Below are positions 8,354-16,792 of a stretch of 64,000 nt of DNA, piece after piece (the stretch's first letter is position 1; each line of letters opens with the position of its first letter). The DNA is from Paenibacillus rigui (GTDB taxonomy: Bacteria > Bacillota > Bacilli > Paenibacillales > NBRC-103111): contig NZ_NMQW01000002.1 of NCBI RefSeq assembly GCF_002234615.1, forward strand, positions 62,001 through 126,000, given 5' to 3'. A model generated the notes under the pieces. That model was not told the origin of the DNA. It saw only the letters and a program-made list of their open reading frames with translations, and made no database searches. A program made the position numbers and the translations under genes.

Positions 8354-9070
8354 TCATACTCCGCTGCCTGATCTCTTGGATTGAAGAATGGCCTTGAGCT
8401 CGGACAGCTGTGCGATTTCATAGGTTGGTTGAATTTCTGATATATTCCTCTTGTCCTTCGGATTGAACCAGCAGGTGTCGATACCGTAGTTGATGCCGCC
8501 ACGAATATCTGAGGTTAATGAATCACCAACCATCAGCACTTTATTTTTTTCGACAAAGCCTAATCGTTCCATCGTATATTCAAAAATGGCTGCCTGCGGC
8601 TTCTGGACACCGGCGTCCTCGGAAACAACAATCAGCTCGAACGCTTCAGACAGAGCCGAAAGCCCGATCCGCCCAAGCTGCACCTCTTTAATCCCGTTCG
8701 TTATGACAGCTAGCCGGTACCCGTCCGACTTCAAATATTCGCACAGCTCAACGGCCCCATCGATTAAAAACGCACTTGCCGCCAAATGCTGCAGATACGT
8801 TTCGCTAAATTGCTCCGGATGGATATCCACCTTAAGCTGATGTCTTTCAAAAAGCCTTTTGAATCTTTCCGAGCGAAGCAAGTTTAACGTTACCGTTCCC
8901 AGCTCAAATTCATTCCATAGCTGTTGATTTATCGTTCTATAGCTCTCGATGAGCTCAGGGCTGCATTCGAGAGGGATATTTCCAAAAGCACGCTCCAATG
9001 CAAAGGCTTCCGCTGCGGAGTAATCGAATAAAGTATCATCTGCATCGAATAAAATGACTTCGTAAGACAT
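8354..9070 (-). CDS. YjjG-family HAD phosphatase (noncanonical pyrimidine nucleotidase)
   Basis: A 238-residue HAD hydrolase. Motif I is FDADDTLFDY with nucleophile Asp9 and acid/base Asp11; the DADDTLFDY form is typical of the YjjG/YfnB group. Motif II is AVITNG, motif III includes the Lys of GVQKPQAAIFEY, and motif IV is MVGDSLTSDIRGG. Family members hydrolyse pyrimidine nucleoside monophosphates, including non-canonical ones, as nucleotide-pool house-cleaning. The ATG at 9068-9070 has AAGGAGG upstream. It shares no operon with the pyrimidine catabolic genes 2 kb away, so any link is speculative. Confidence 0.85.
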   Translation of the reverse strand: MSYEVILFDADDTLFDYSAAEAFALERAFGNIPLECSPELIESYRTINQQLWNEFELGTVTLNLLRSERFKRLFERHQLKVDIHPEQFSETYLQHLAASAFLIDGAVELCEYLKSDGYRLAVITNGIKEVQLGRIGLSALSEAFELIVVSEDAGVQKPQAAIFEYTMERLGFVEKNKVLMVGDSLTSDIRGGINYGIDTCWFNPKDKRNISEIQPTYEIAQLSELKAILQSKRSGSGV

Positions 9071-9164
9071 CAAAATTCCTCCTTAAAAATGCATAGCCTT
9101 GACCACCCGGTCATAACACCTTAGCTGCGTACCTGCCTGGGATAGCGGTCATGCTCTTTTTTCC

Positions 9165-9536
9165 TCACTGGCTCTTTTCATAAGCAGTAAGCCATTCCTT
9201 TCCAGTCGACCACTGCTTTATCGGATTGCGCTCCCCCAAAATATCCGCGCACGCCTTCGCCATAATCCATTCCTTCAACCCGTTGTGCTCACTTTTCTTA
9301 AGCTCCGCCGTTAAATATTCGAAACCGTCCTGCCCTTGATTGACAATACTCTGATAAGCATCCGCGTTTGCACGAATAGAATCGCCCGGATTGCTGGACA
9401 CGGACGTCATCTGATTATTTACGAGAAGTTGAAGCTGTTTTTCAATAGTTGCGGTTGGGCTTGGACTCGCCTTCGCCTGACAAGACGTCAGCAGCAGCGC
9501 CATAACAACACACACGATGAAGCCTGATTTGTGCAT
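9165..9536 (-). CDS. Small hypothetical lipoprotein
   Basis: A 123-residue protein with a classic lipoprotein signal: MHKSG, a hydrophobic stretch and the lipobox LLTSC with Cys19, so it should be anchored on the outer face of the membrane. The mature part is helical, with a short motif WIMAKACADILGERNPIKQWSTGKEWLTAYEKS near the C-terminus. AAGGAGGGAG precedes the ATG. I do not recognise a named family. It is transcribed alone or as a short unit between the TetR gene and the YjjG group. Confidence 0.75.
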   Translation of the reverse strand: MHKSGFIVCVVMALLLTSCQAKASPSPTATIEKQLQLLVNNQMTSVSSNPGDSIRANADAYQSIVNQGQDGFEYLTAELKKSEHNGLKEWIMAKACADILGERNPIKQWSTGKEWLTAYEKSQ

Positions 9537-9648
9537 AGCAGCAGTCTCCCTCCTTGCTACCTAAAGGTATTCGCGTCTTTAGTTTTTGAGCGAAGTGTCC
9601 AACAACAGATATTCGCTGGTCCGGTAAAACAGTGGTAGGCGACTCGTA

Positions 9649-10245
9649 CTAATGTAAAGCGAGTACGCGTTTGATGATCTCCTTCACGAACTGATCGCCA
9701 ATCGGTTCACGTGCGAACCAGCGGCGGTAGAACAGTGGCCCCAGCAGGGCTGCGACAATCGTTGACACATCGGTGTCTGCCGGCAGCTCGCCCCTGCCTA
9801 CCGCGCGCTGCAGGACCTCTCGCAGGGGGGCCGCGTGGCCGTGCTGAATCCGACTGTGGATTTCCGCGAACTCTGGATTTCGCTCGGCAGTGTCGACGAT
9901 TGACGGCAGGATGAAAGACCAATTCGCCGTCGGTAGCAGGTGCGCGATTTCCATCAGGATAGCCGTAACATCACCTTCGAGTGAGCCGGTGTCTGGCGTT
10001 TCCTGCTCTGTTATCATCCGTGAACAGGCGTCGATCACCAGTGCTTCCCTCGTCGGCCAGTGACGGTAGATCGTCGTCTTTGCGACCCCGGAGCGACGCG
10101 CCACCTCGTCGACGGTGAAGCTAGCTACACCGCTTTCGCTGAGCAGTTCAAACGCAGTGGTCAGGACGACATGTCGTGACCGTTCGACGCGTCTATTCAA
10201 ATTGGCCGACGGCACACGTTCGGATTTCTTATACGTAGTCACCAT
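9649..10245 (-). CDS. TetR/AcrR-family repressor
   Basis: A 198-residue regulator. The N-terminal TetR helix-turn-helix spans about residues 24-70 (AFELLSESGVASFTVDEVA, then RRSGVAKTTIYRHWPTREAL), and the C-terminal helical domain resembles TetR_C_11. It is divergent from the VOC-family gene at 10511. A perfect 25-bp palindrome lies between them, near the VOC gene, and is the obvious operator. Its base composition and codon choice (many GTC, GAC, CGC and CTC codons) differ from neighbouring genes, as do those of the VOC gene, suggesting the pair arrived together by transfer from a higher-GC donor. The inducer is unknown. Confidence 0.88.
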   Translation of the reverse strand: MVTTYKKSERVPSANLNRRVERSRHVVLTTAFELLSESGVASFTVDEVARRSGVAKTTIYRHWPTREALVIDACSRMITEQETPDTGSLEGDVTAILMEIAHLLPTANWSFILPSIVDTAERNPEFAEIHSRIQHGHAAPLREVLQRAVGRGELPADTDVSTIVAALLGPLFYRRWFAREPIGDQFVKEIIKRVLALH

Positions 10246-10455
10246 CTTCCCTCCAACATAAAAGTACTTGAACTGTGATTCATTGCCTTAAAATAAAAAG
10301 TCCTTCACATTATACCATGGAAGCATCCTTATCGCCGGGGATTTCGGCTTGCCATTACAGCACTCCTTGTTTGTGCTTCAGTGAGGCAAAGAAGCATTTT
10401 CGAGCACTGTATTTGTTTGTCATCCGGTCACTTGTATTTTCCTGCCCAATATGTT

Positions 10456-10480
10456 ACGCTACGATACAGTATCGTAGCGT
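10456..10480. promoter_or_regulatory. Perfect 25-bp palindromic operator of the TetR/VOC pair
   Basis: Two 12-bp arms, ACGCTACGATAC and GTATCGTAGCGT, surround a single central A with no mismatch. The site lies 30 bp upstream of the VOC start. It begins inside a possible -10 hexamer (TACGCT, 10455-10460, 17 bp after TTGTAT at 10432-10437), where a repressor would block RNA polymerase. No second copy was found in the window. Confidence 0.85.
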
Positions 10481-10510
10481 TTATTTCTATTATTGAAAGG
10501 ATGATTTCTC

Positions 10511-10915
10511 GTGAATTTCGCTTCTGTACGCATCATTACTGACGACTTGGATCGACTCGTCATGTTCTATGAGAAAGTCACATGTGTTTCGGCGAAGCGC
10601 CCCGCGCCAGTCTTCGCAGAGTTCGTTCTGCCGTCGTGTACCCTGGCGATCGGCCACAGCCAGACGGTGCAGCTGTTCGGCGCCGGTTCCGCGCGCGCGG
10701 CCGACAACCACACAGTCATCATTGAGTTTCTCGTCCACGACGTCGATGCCGAGTTCACGCGCTTGAAGCCACTTGTCGACGAGTGGGTACAGGAACCGAC
10801 TACGATGCCATGGGGGAACCGCTCTGCACTGTTTCGCGACCCCGACGGCAATCTCGTCAACCTCTTCGCGCCGGTTACCGAGGAAGCGCTCGAGCGGTTC
10901 AGCGGCAGGCATTGA
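10511..10915 (+). CDS. VOC-family protein (glyoxalase/bleomycin-resistance/dioxygenase fold)
   Basis: A 134-residue protein with the two beta-alpha-beta-beta-beta modules of the vicinal oxygen chelate fold. The first module starts MNFASVRIITDDLDRLVMFYEKVTC. The second ends in the common WGNRSALFRDPDGNLVNLFAP motif, with the typical metal-ligand position near the end. Members include glyoxalases, antibiotic-sequestering proteins and ring-cleavage dioxygenases; which applies here is unknown. The start is GTG, with AAAGGATG upstream. It is divergent from a TetR repressor and controlled by the palindrome at 10456-10480, which points to an inducible detoxification role. Confidence 0.85.
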   Translation: MNFASVRIITDDLDRLVMFYEKVTCVSAKRPAPVFAEFVLPSCTLAIGHSQTVQLFGAGSARAADNHTVIIEFLVHDVDAEFTRLKPLVDEWVQEPTTMPWGNRSALFRDPDGNLVNLFAPVTEEALERFSGRH

Positions 10916-11062
10916 CAGACCACGTTCCTACCTAAAGCGTACTAATGAAGTTCGCGACTGAAACTCTCCTACCCGACGTGAGACGTATCAAGGCAGGTAG
11001 TTTCCTCAGGTCGGGTGCTGGCGGGTGCTGAAGCTCTCGGGACCGTTAATTGGATGAATGAG

Positions 11063-11118
11063 AACAGCGGCAGGTCTAAGACTTTATTTTTAAGTCTTGG
11101 TCCGCCGCTGTTTCTTTT
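11063..11118 (+). terminator. Long hairpin terminator after the VOC gene
   Basis: AACAGCGGC and GCCGCTGTT form the outer stem, and CTAAGACTT/AAGTCTTGG extends it inward around a T-rich loop. TCTTTT follows. This is the only structure seen in the 353-bp stretch 10916-11268; the rest appears non-coding. Confidence 0.8.
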
Positions 11119-11268
11119 AACGGATCAAGTATCTGATTCTGCTTCGCATCCTAAGTCGCCACTGCCGTATAGCCGCTTTCTGCCCCAGACCGAACACCGC
11201 CCCGCTACGAAAAATCGGCCCTGCTCGTAACCCGGCTCGGATACAGCCATTTCCAGCCCCGCCCCCTA

Positions 11269-12207
11269 TCAATACCCTAGCTGCAGATTCACTTTATGCT
11301 CGGCAGAAAGTTCACCTTGCTCCACGCCTTCGAGCACTTTGAGAAAATCCCTCGCGGCCTCTTCCGGGCCTGTAACGGCTGAAATATGCGGAGTGATTCG
11401 AATCCCGGCATGACTCCACAACGGAGAATGAACCGGCAACGGCTCCTCTTCGAAAACGTCCAGAACCGCCACTCTTACTTGCCCTTGGTCGACGGCATTC
11501 AGCAAAGCATTTGGACAAACAGAAGCGCCCCGACCTACATTTATAAAACCGCACTGCTTCATCCTGGCAAAAAAAGCTTCGTTGACGACAGATTCCGTCT
11601 CTTTCGTCAGCGGCAGCGTATTAATAACCCAATCGGCCGTTTCCAAGTACTCACCGCTTGCTTCCATCGTCACATTTCGTACAAAATGAGCCTTGCGGCT
11701 GCCGCCCCTCGATACGCCGGTTACCTCCATACCGAAAAATTCCAGACTGCGAGCAACCTCCTGGCCTATCGTACCTGTGCCCAGAATAACAGCTCTTTGC
11801 CCCCGCAGCGATCGGGGCGGTACAGGCCCCCAGCTTTTCATCTGCTGCTGGCGTGCGAACGTATCGCGGTGCTGGGCATCCGCCAGGATACAGCTTAAGC
11901 AATATTCACTGATTTGCTGTCCGAAGGCCCCGATCGTTCTCGTTAACAGCACATTCGGGTTCCATGCAGGATGCTGCAAGAAAGCGTCAACCCCAGCTCC
12001 CAAAGCATGAATCCATTTCAAGCCTTCCGGTCGAAACTGCGCCGCAGGGCGAAAACCGACAAACGCATCGGCCCACTCATAGTCCGCTGTATTAACCTCT
12101 GACTCCTGTATGAAGCGAAACTGTTTATCTGTTCGACCCCGGAGCAGCGGCTCAAGCTCAAGATATAGCCTTCCGGTTACCAAAATGTGGTTTATGTTCA
12201 TCTTCAT
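11269..12207 (-). CDS. D-isomer-specific 2-hydroxyacid dehydrogenase
   Basis: A 312-residue NAD-dependent dehydrogenase. The nucleotide-binding motif is VILGTGTIGQEVARSL (GxGxxG, about residues 140-155). The catalytic segments are INVGRGASVCPNALL (Arg of the active-site triad region), VLDVFEEEPLP (Glu) and ITPHISAVTGPEE (His). It reduces a 2-keto acid to the D-hydroxy acid, or the reverse; substrate is not predictable. It is shorter than typical SerA and has no ACT domain, resembling GhrA-like or stand-alone members. The ATG has GGAGGT upstream. It appears monocistronic. Confidence 0.88.
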   Translation of the reverse strand: MKMNINHILVTGRLYLELEPLLRGRTDKQFRFIQESEVNTADYEWADAFVGFRPAAQFRPEGLKWIHALGAGVDAFLQHPAWNPNVLLTRTIGAFGQQISEYCLSCILADAQHRDTFARQQQMKSWGPVPPRSLRGQRAVILGTGTIGQEVARSLEFFGMEVTGVSRGGSRKAHFVRNVTMEASGEYLETADWVINTLPLTKETESVVNEAFFARMKQCGFINVGRGASVCPNALLNAVDQGQVRVAVLDVFEEEPLPVHSPLWSHAGIRITPHISAVTGPEEAARDFLKVLEGVEQGELSAEHKVNLQLGY

Positions 12208-12246
12208 TCTTTACCTCCGCTTATAGATCAATCCATTCACACCAAC

Positions 12247-12281
12247 GAAAAAACCCGCGATACTTGATCATATCTGCGGGT
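12247..12281 (-). terminator. Rho-independent terminator of the helical-repeat gene
   Basis: On the minus strand ACCCGC and GCGGGT pair around a 17-base loop and are followed by TTTTTTC. It lies about 50 bp beyond the stop of the 12329-13513 gene. Confidence 0.75.
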
Positions 12282-12328
12282 CTTCCTTTGTGTATAGGTC
12301 AGAGATACTTTACGTCAGATGGAACGAA

Positions 12329-13513
12329 CTAGCCCTGCAGCTCAGCCATCTGCTTTCTTGCCGCTTCAATCAAATCATAAAAATCCGGACTGGCGCTCAG
12401 CAACCAGTTCCTATGCAGAATCGCCGTTTGATCCTGTTCCGGCTCCCCATACGGCCAGGAACCCAGGAACCCTACGGCGTAATCCTTCATCAGCATCAGC
12501 AGCGCGGCGCTCCATTGGCGAGTTCCGCTGATCTTCGGAACCAATGGATAGTATTGATCATATGCAGCACGGATCAGCATATGCGCCACCTCCTGGAGAA
12601 CACTAGGTACATCCGCTTCGTTCAGCTTCTCCATAATTTCTTCCGGCAGATCTGCCTCGTCCGTTGAAGCAATGTCTTCATACTGGGCAGGTGTCACCAA
12701 GCCTTGCTGCTTAGCTACCCATAGCTTCATCCGATCCAGCACCGGCTTATAGGCTGCCGGGACCGAAACCGTCAGCTCCGGTTCAGGGTTATCCAGACTA
12801 ATAATGAACGATTCTTCGAACTTGTTTAGCGCTGCATTGCCGCGTACGCCTAACCAGCGAAGGGCCAACAGCGCGTGAGTTCTAACCTTCGGATCGATTT
12901 GTTCGTTACGGCATACCCGGCGCAGCAGCTTTTCACTTCGAACATCCGGCAGCATGCACAGCAGCCTTACCGCCGCCAGCACCATATTCGGGTCTTCAAT
13001 CCATTGCTTCACGTGCTCGAGAATTTTGTCGAACGACTCTTCCATGAGCCAGTCCAATTCAATCCGTCTGCCTGCGTACTGCTCCAGGCTAAGCATACCT
13101 TGGCTTTGCAGCTTTTCTTCGCCGTACTTGCTGACAAGCTCCTGATAGGCAACCTCCAGCTCGCCTGCCATTTGCGACAGAAGCTGTTGATCCTGCTCGC
13201 TTACGCCCTGCATCTGCAACACCCCGCGCAGCCACTCGGACAGCGCACGCGGATTTTGCTGCCACAGCATCATGACGAAGGTGACCATGTCCCGGTCAAA
13301 CGTAAGTCCAGGCTGCAGAGCAAACCGCGCCAATACGGTCTGGGAATCATCTTCCTTGCGCATCAAGCTCAGGGCTAATACCAGGCCGTTCCATGCATTG
13401 CCGTTACCACGGTCCTCCAGAAGCGCCCGATAGAAGCAAAACGCGGCCGCTCCGTAAGAATCTGCTTGCAAATAATGACGGCCAAGCCCGGCCAAATCTT
13501 CATATGGATTCAT
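12329..13513 (-). CDS. Helical-repeat (TPR/HEAT-like) hypothetical protein
   Basis: A 394-residue soluble protein, all helical by inspection. The first 60 residues (YLQADSYGAAAFCFYRALLEDRGNGNAWNGLVLALS) look like one or two TPR units. A central part (VLAAVRLLCMLPDVRSEKLLRRVCR, then RTHALLALRWLGVRG) resembles HEAT repeats. No catalytic motif, signal or membrane segment is seen. It is probably a scaffold or adaptor. It starts about 40 bp after the HisA stop in the same direction and has its own terminator, so the two may share a transcript. ATG with GGGGGAT upstream. Confidence 0.8.
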   Translation of the reverse strand: MNPYEDLAGLGRHYLQADSYGAAAFCFYRALLEDRGNGNAWNGLVLALSLMRKEDDSQTVLARFALQPGLTFDRDMVTFVMMLWQQNPRALSEWLRGVLQMQGVSEQDQQLLSQMAGELEVAYQELVSKYGEEKLQSQGMLSLEQYAGRRIELDWLMEESFDKILEHVKQWIEDPNMVLAAVRLLCMLPDVRSEKLLRRVCRNEQIDPKVRTHALLALRWLGVRGNAALNKFEESFIISLDNPEPELTVSVPAAYKPVLDRMKLWVAKQQGLVTPAQYEDIASTDEADLPEEIMEKLNEADVPSVLQEVAHMLIRAAYDQYYPLVPKISGTRQWSAALLMLMKDYAVGFLGSWPYGEPEQDQTAILHRNWLLSASPDFYDLIEAARKQMAELQG

Positions 13514-13550
13514 TGTGAGTGATCCCCCAACTTATAGTAATGTAAGTGTA

Positions 13551-14330
13551 TTAGTTCGCCGGACCGGCCTCTGCACGCAATCCGCGGCAGTAGTTTACCA
13601 CCTGGCGATACGGCAGGGTGCCGCCGAATATATCTAGCGCGCTTCCGATGGTGATGTCCAGTTTACCGCGTCCCAGCTTACCGAACAGCTCCAGGTCCTC
13701 CAAGGAACGCGCTCCGCCTGCATAGGTCGTCGGTATGGACACACAATCAGCCAAATGCTCGATCAGCTGCCGGTGAATACCTGTGCGCTTCCCTTCCACA
13801 TCGACAGCGTGAATAAGAAATTCATCACAATAGCTTTGCAGCTCCTGCAAGTTCTCAACATTCACCTCGAATTGACTGAACGTTTTCCACTGGTTCGTGA
13901 CGACAAACCATTTGCCGTCTTTTTCCTTGCAGCTCAAGTCAATGACGAGCCTGTCCTTTCCAACCTCGGATACAATTTTATGTAAATGATCCATGTTAAG
14001 CTCACCGTCGCGGAAAATATACGAGGTCACAACAACATGGGAGGCACCTTGCTCCAGGTATGAAACGGCATTCTCTGCGGTAATCCCGCCTCCGATTTGC
14101 AGGCCGCCGGGATATTCCTGCAGGGCTGCAACGGCCGCCGCCTCATTACCGCCGCCCAGCATAATCACATGCCCGCCTCTCAGCCCGTCCTGCTTAAACA
14201 TGGCCGCATAATAAGACGAGGACTGGTCGGAAACGAAATTTTCAATAACCGGTCGGTGATCGTTTAAGGTTTCGCCTACAATTTGCTTGACCTTTCCTTG
14301 ATGCAAATCGATACAGGGTCGAAAATTCAA
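13551..14330 (-). CDS. hisA: Eukaryotic-type HisA (ProFAR isomerase)
   Basis: A 259-residue TIM-barrel enzyme whose sequence follows the yeast HIS6 pattern rather than the usual bacterial HisA. It has FRPCIDLHQGKVKQIVG at the N-terminus, SSYYAAMF, LQIGGGITAENAVSYLEQGAS, DRLVIDLSCKEKDGKWFV, EFLIHAVDVEGKRTGI, TTYAGGARSLEDLELF and GKLDITIGSALDIFGG. The expected reaction is isomerisation of ProFAR to PRFAR in histidine synthesis. It is not in a his operon. The start is TTG, with AGGTAGGG upstream. Resemblance to HIS6 is from memory of the yeast protein; a search would settle whether this is the only HisA in the genome. Confidence 0.85.
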   Translation of the reverse strand: MNFRPCIDLHQGKVKQIVGETLNDHRPVIENFVSDQSSSYYAAMFKQDGLRGGHVIMLGGGNEAAAVAALQEYPGGLQIGGGITAENAVSYLEQGASHVVVTSYIFRDGELNMDHLHKIVSEVGKDRLVIDLSCKEKDGKWFVVTNQWKTFSQFEVNVENLQELQSYCDEFLIHAVDVEGKRTGIHRQLIEHLADCVSIPTTYAGGARSLEDLELFGKLGRGKLDITIGSALDIFGGTLPYRQVVNYCRGLRAEAGPAN

Positions 14331-14423
14331 TGAGTGTCCCTACCTTCATAGAAGTTCATAACAAGCTTATCCTTCTATACTACCATGAAAAGGATGATTT
14401 TAGGTAGTGCCCCCGGAATCGAG

Positions 14424-14463
14424 AAAAAGACAGCCTTCTTACCGTCGTAAGAAACGAGCTGTC
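14424..14463 (-). terminator. Terminator of the HPr/Crh-like gene
   Basis: GACAGC/GCTGTC outer arms with TTCTTAC/GTAAGAA inside form a hairpin; on the minus strand it runs into TTTTTCTC. It lies 12 bp after the stop at 14475. Confidence 0.8.
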
Positions 14464-14474
14464 TTTCCTATAGA

Positions 14475-14735
14475 TCAGGACGTTTTGTTTTCCAGCAATT
14501 GACACATTTCCTCGATCGCTTCCTCTTCATCGGTCCCCTTCGTTTGCACAGTGATGACCGTTCCCGGCCGGAAAGGCAAAATCATCATGCCCAAAATGCT
14601 TTTGGCATCCAACAAGATGTTATCCTTCTCGAATCGGATGCGGATATCCGAACGGTAAGTACTGGCTCGGTGTGCAATCAATTGTAAATACTGGGGTTGA
14701 AAATCATTCGTAATGGTCATTTCATGTACTCTCAT
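14475..14735 (-). CDS. HPr/Crh-like phosphocarrier-domain protein without the catalytic histidine
   Basis: An 86-residue HPr-fold protein. The regulatory region around Ser46 is well kept (DAKSILGMMILPFRPGTVITV), as is the C-terminal helix (GTDEEEAIEEMCQLLEN). The phosphorylatable His15 is absent: position 15 is Gln in QPQYLQ, and the usual HARPAT motif is gone. B. subtilis Crh likewise has Gln15 and a conserved Ser46. A regulatory role as an HPrK/P substrate and CcpA cofactor is therefore more likely than phosphotransfer to sugars. The start chosen has GGAGGAG before the ATG at 14733-14735. A promoter with an overlapping operator-like palindrome precedes it. Confidence 0.82.
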   Translation of the reverse strand: MRVHEMTITNDFQPQYLQLIAHRASTYRSDIRIRFEKDNILLDAKSILGMMILPFRPGTVITVQTKGTDEEEAIEEMCQLLENKTS

Positions 14736-14785
14736 AAGGCTCCTCCGATCCACAGCTGCGTAAGTTTAACAATATAGTATGCTTT

Positions 14786-14835
14786 GGAGTACAAGCTTGT
14801 GCTCCTATTATACACAATTTGCCTTTATAAGGTAA
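14786..14835 (-). promoter_or_regulatory. Promoter with overlapping palindrome upstream of the HPr/Crh-like gene
   Basis: Minus-strand TTACCT (14830-14835), 17-bp spacer, TATAAT (14807-14812). The expected start point falls in a 20-bp near-perfect palindrome at 14786-14805 (GGAGT ACAAG CTTGT GCTCC, one mismatched pair), which could be an operator or a 5'-end hairpin. Confidence 0.6.
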
Positions 14836-14911
14836 GCGTTTGCAGACTAATTATTTTCCATGCAGCCCGTGTTCATATTTTCCATAAATCAGACAGTTCT
14901 GTCAATCAATG

Positions 14912-14958
14912 AAAAGAAAAAAGACAGTCACGAGCTGAACCGTTCAGCCCGGACTGCC
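14912..14958 (-). terminator. Terminator of the Nramp transporter gene
   Basis: On the minus strand GGCAGTCCGGGCTGAA pairs imperfectly with TTCAGCTCGTGACTGTC around CGG. A TTTTTTCTTTT tract follows. It is 19 bp beyond the mntH stop. Confidence 0.8.
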
Positions 14959-14976
14959 ACTTGTATATTCAACAGG

Positions 14977-16326
14977 TTAGCCCCAAAAGGTTTGGTACAA
15001 CAGATACGCATTCAGTAATGCAATAATACACGCCACCGTCCAGGACAGCACCTTTACCCAAGGGGCGTTGACGAACCGGCCCATTTTTTTCTTGTCATTG
15101 GTAAACATCACCAACGGAATTACGGCAAAGGACAGCTGAAGCGATAAGATGACCTGGCTCAAAATGAGCAGCTTGGCGGTACCGCTCTCTCCCGCAATGG
15201 CGGTTACGATCACAGCAGGAATAATGGCAATCAATCGCGTAATCAAGCGGCGCAGCCAGCCGGGCAGTCGTATATTCAGAAATCCCTCCATCACAATTTG
15301 GCCGGCTAATGTACCGGTTAAGGTGGAGTTTTGCCCCGAGGCCAGGAGTGCAACCCCGAATAAAATACTGCCTAAGGCCGTTCCAAGCAGCGGTGTCAGC
15401 ATATGGTAGGCATCCTCGATCTCCGCGATATCGGTCATCCCTGCCTTATGAAAGGTGGCTGCGGATAAAATGAGAATAGCCGCGTTAATAAACAAGGCGA
15501 AAAACAAAGCAATCGATGAATCCCAGGTTGCAAACCGGATCGCTTGCTTTTTCCCCTGATAAGAACGGTCAAACTCCCGCGTCTGCACGATAGAGGAATG
15601 CAAATACAGATTGTGCGGCATCACCGTTGCACCGAGAATCCCAATGGCAATGTAGAGCATCATGGGATTCGTCATGATCTCCGCACTTGGTACAAAGCCG
15701 CGTGCAATGCCCCCGAGGTCCGGTTTGGACAATATCATCTCGGTTACGAAGCAGCCCCCGATCGTAATCATCAGGACGATAACCAAGGTTTCGATGAAGC
15801 GAAACCCTTTGTTTTGCAGCAGTAAAACGACCAGCACATCCAAGGCGGTGATAATGACACCATAGATTAACGGTATCCCGAACAACAGCTTCAGCGCTAT
15901 GGCTGAACCGATGACTTCCGCGAGATCGCAGGCTGCAATGGCAAGCTCACACAAGAACCACAAACCGATGGAGACAGGCTTACTGTAGTGATCTCTGCAG
16001 GCCTGCGCCAAATCTCTTCCGGTCACGATACCCAGTTTGCCTGCCAACGATTGAAGCAGCATAGCCATCAGGTTCGACAGGAGAATAACGGACAGCAGGG
16101 TGTAGCCGAATAAGGACCCGCCCGCAATATCCGTCGCCCAGTTGCCCGGGTCCATATAACCCACCGCTACTAAATACCCCGGTCCGACGAAGGCCAGAAA
16201 TTTGCGGAACCAGGTTCCTTTCTTCGGCACCTTCATCGACCGGTACACTTCAGGAAGTGAAGGAAGCTTCGATTCACTCCGCCAGGCTTCCATATCTATC
16301 GATTCGATCTCCATCTCTTTACGCAT
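14977..16326 (-). CDS. mntH: Nramp-family divalent metal transporter (Mn/Fe, proton-coupled)
   Basis: A 449-residue integral membrane protein with about eleven membrane segments. The two metal-site signatures are present: [13 protein letters not shown] in the first transmembrane helix (Asp and Asn ligands) and [13 protein letters not shown] in helix 6 (Met-Pro-His). It imports Mn2+ or Fe2+ with protons. The start chosen is [15 protein letters not shown], with AGAGGTG upstream; an in-frame ATG 23 codons earlier lacks a good site. It has its own terminator on each side. No MntR or Fur box could be identified confidently in the 75 bp upstream. Confidence 0.92.
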   Translation of the reverse strand: MRKEMEIESIDMEAWRSESKLPSLPEVYRSMKVPKKGTWFRKFLAFVGPGYLVAVGYMDPGNWATDIAGGSLFGYTLLSVILLSNLMAMLLQSLAGKLGIVTGRDLAQACRDHYSKPVSIGLWFLCELAIAACDLAEVIGSAIALKLLFGIPLIYGVIITALDVLVVLLLQNKGFRFIETLVIVLMITIGGCFVTEMILSKPDLGGIARGFVPSAEIMTNPMMLYIAIGILGATVMPHNLYLHSSIVQTREFDRSYQGKKQAIRFATWDSSIALFFALFINAAILILSAATFHKAGMTDIAEIEDAYHMLTPLLGTALGSILFGVALLASGQNSTLTGTLAGQIVMEGFLNIRLPGWLRRLITRLIAIIPAVIVTAIAGESGTAKLLILSQVILSLQLSFAVIPLVMFTNDKKKMGRFVNAPWVKVLSWTVACIIALLNAYLLYQTFWG

Positions 16327-16401
16327 GGGAACACCTCTTTCTGTTTGCAACTCCTTTTGATGCATTAAGCTAACTTTGTTGTCCTCGCGCAACATTTTGG
16401 C

Positions 16402-16438
16402 AAAAAAACGAACCGCTCATGCTCAAGTATATGGCGGT
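16402..16438 (-). terminator. Terminator of the 87-aa hypothetical gene
   Basis: On the minus strand ACCGC and GCGGT enclose a loop and are followed by TCG and seven T. It separates the gene at 16454 from mntH. Confidence 0.7.
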
Positions 16439-16453
16439 CATCTTTAAAAGTTG

Positions 16454-16717
16454 CTAATTTTGTAAGCTATTTTTGGCGGCTTCGACGAGCATGTCGAAAT
16501 ATTCGTCATTTTCTTCAAGCAAATCCTCGACTTCCAAAATTTGTTCTTCACTTCCCGATTGCTCGAGAAAGTGCAGACCATAGCTCCACTCTTTGCCTTT
16601 GGTGCTGTAAAGGGTGATTTCGTAAGGAAACTTGTGCCCTTCGACTTGAAACTCGACCTGCCCCACATAGCCGTCTTCCTTCGTGTGGGTCATACAGGCG
16701 GATTGGATCTTGATCAA
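16454..16717 (-). CDS. Small acidic hypothetical protein
   Basis: An 87-residue protein with a beta-rich first half (GQVEFQVEGHKFPYEITLYS) and a very acidic helical tail (EEQILEVEDLLEENDEYFDML). No signal peptide, membrane segment or known motif is visible. The start is uncertain. TTG at 16717 has AAAGGGTGA at good spacing, while GTG at 16726 is too close to that site and ATG at 16693 has none. A terminator follows its stop. I do not recognise the family. Confidence 0.6.
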   Translation of the reverse strand: MIKIQSACMTHTKEDGYVGQVEFQVEGHKFPYEITLYSTKGKEWSYGLHFLEQSGSEEQILEVEDLLEENDEYFDMLVEAAKNSLQN

Positions 16718-16792
16718 CGGATTCACCCTTTTATCTACATAGATTGTTTGTGAAAATTATAATGAAAACGGAGATGTAATTCAAGAGGACTC

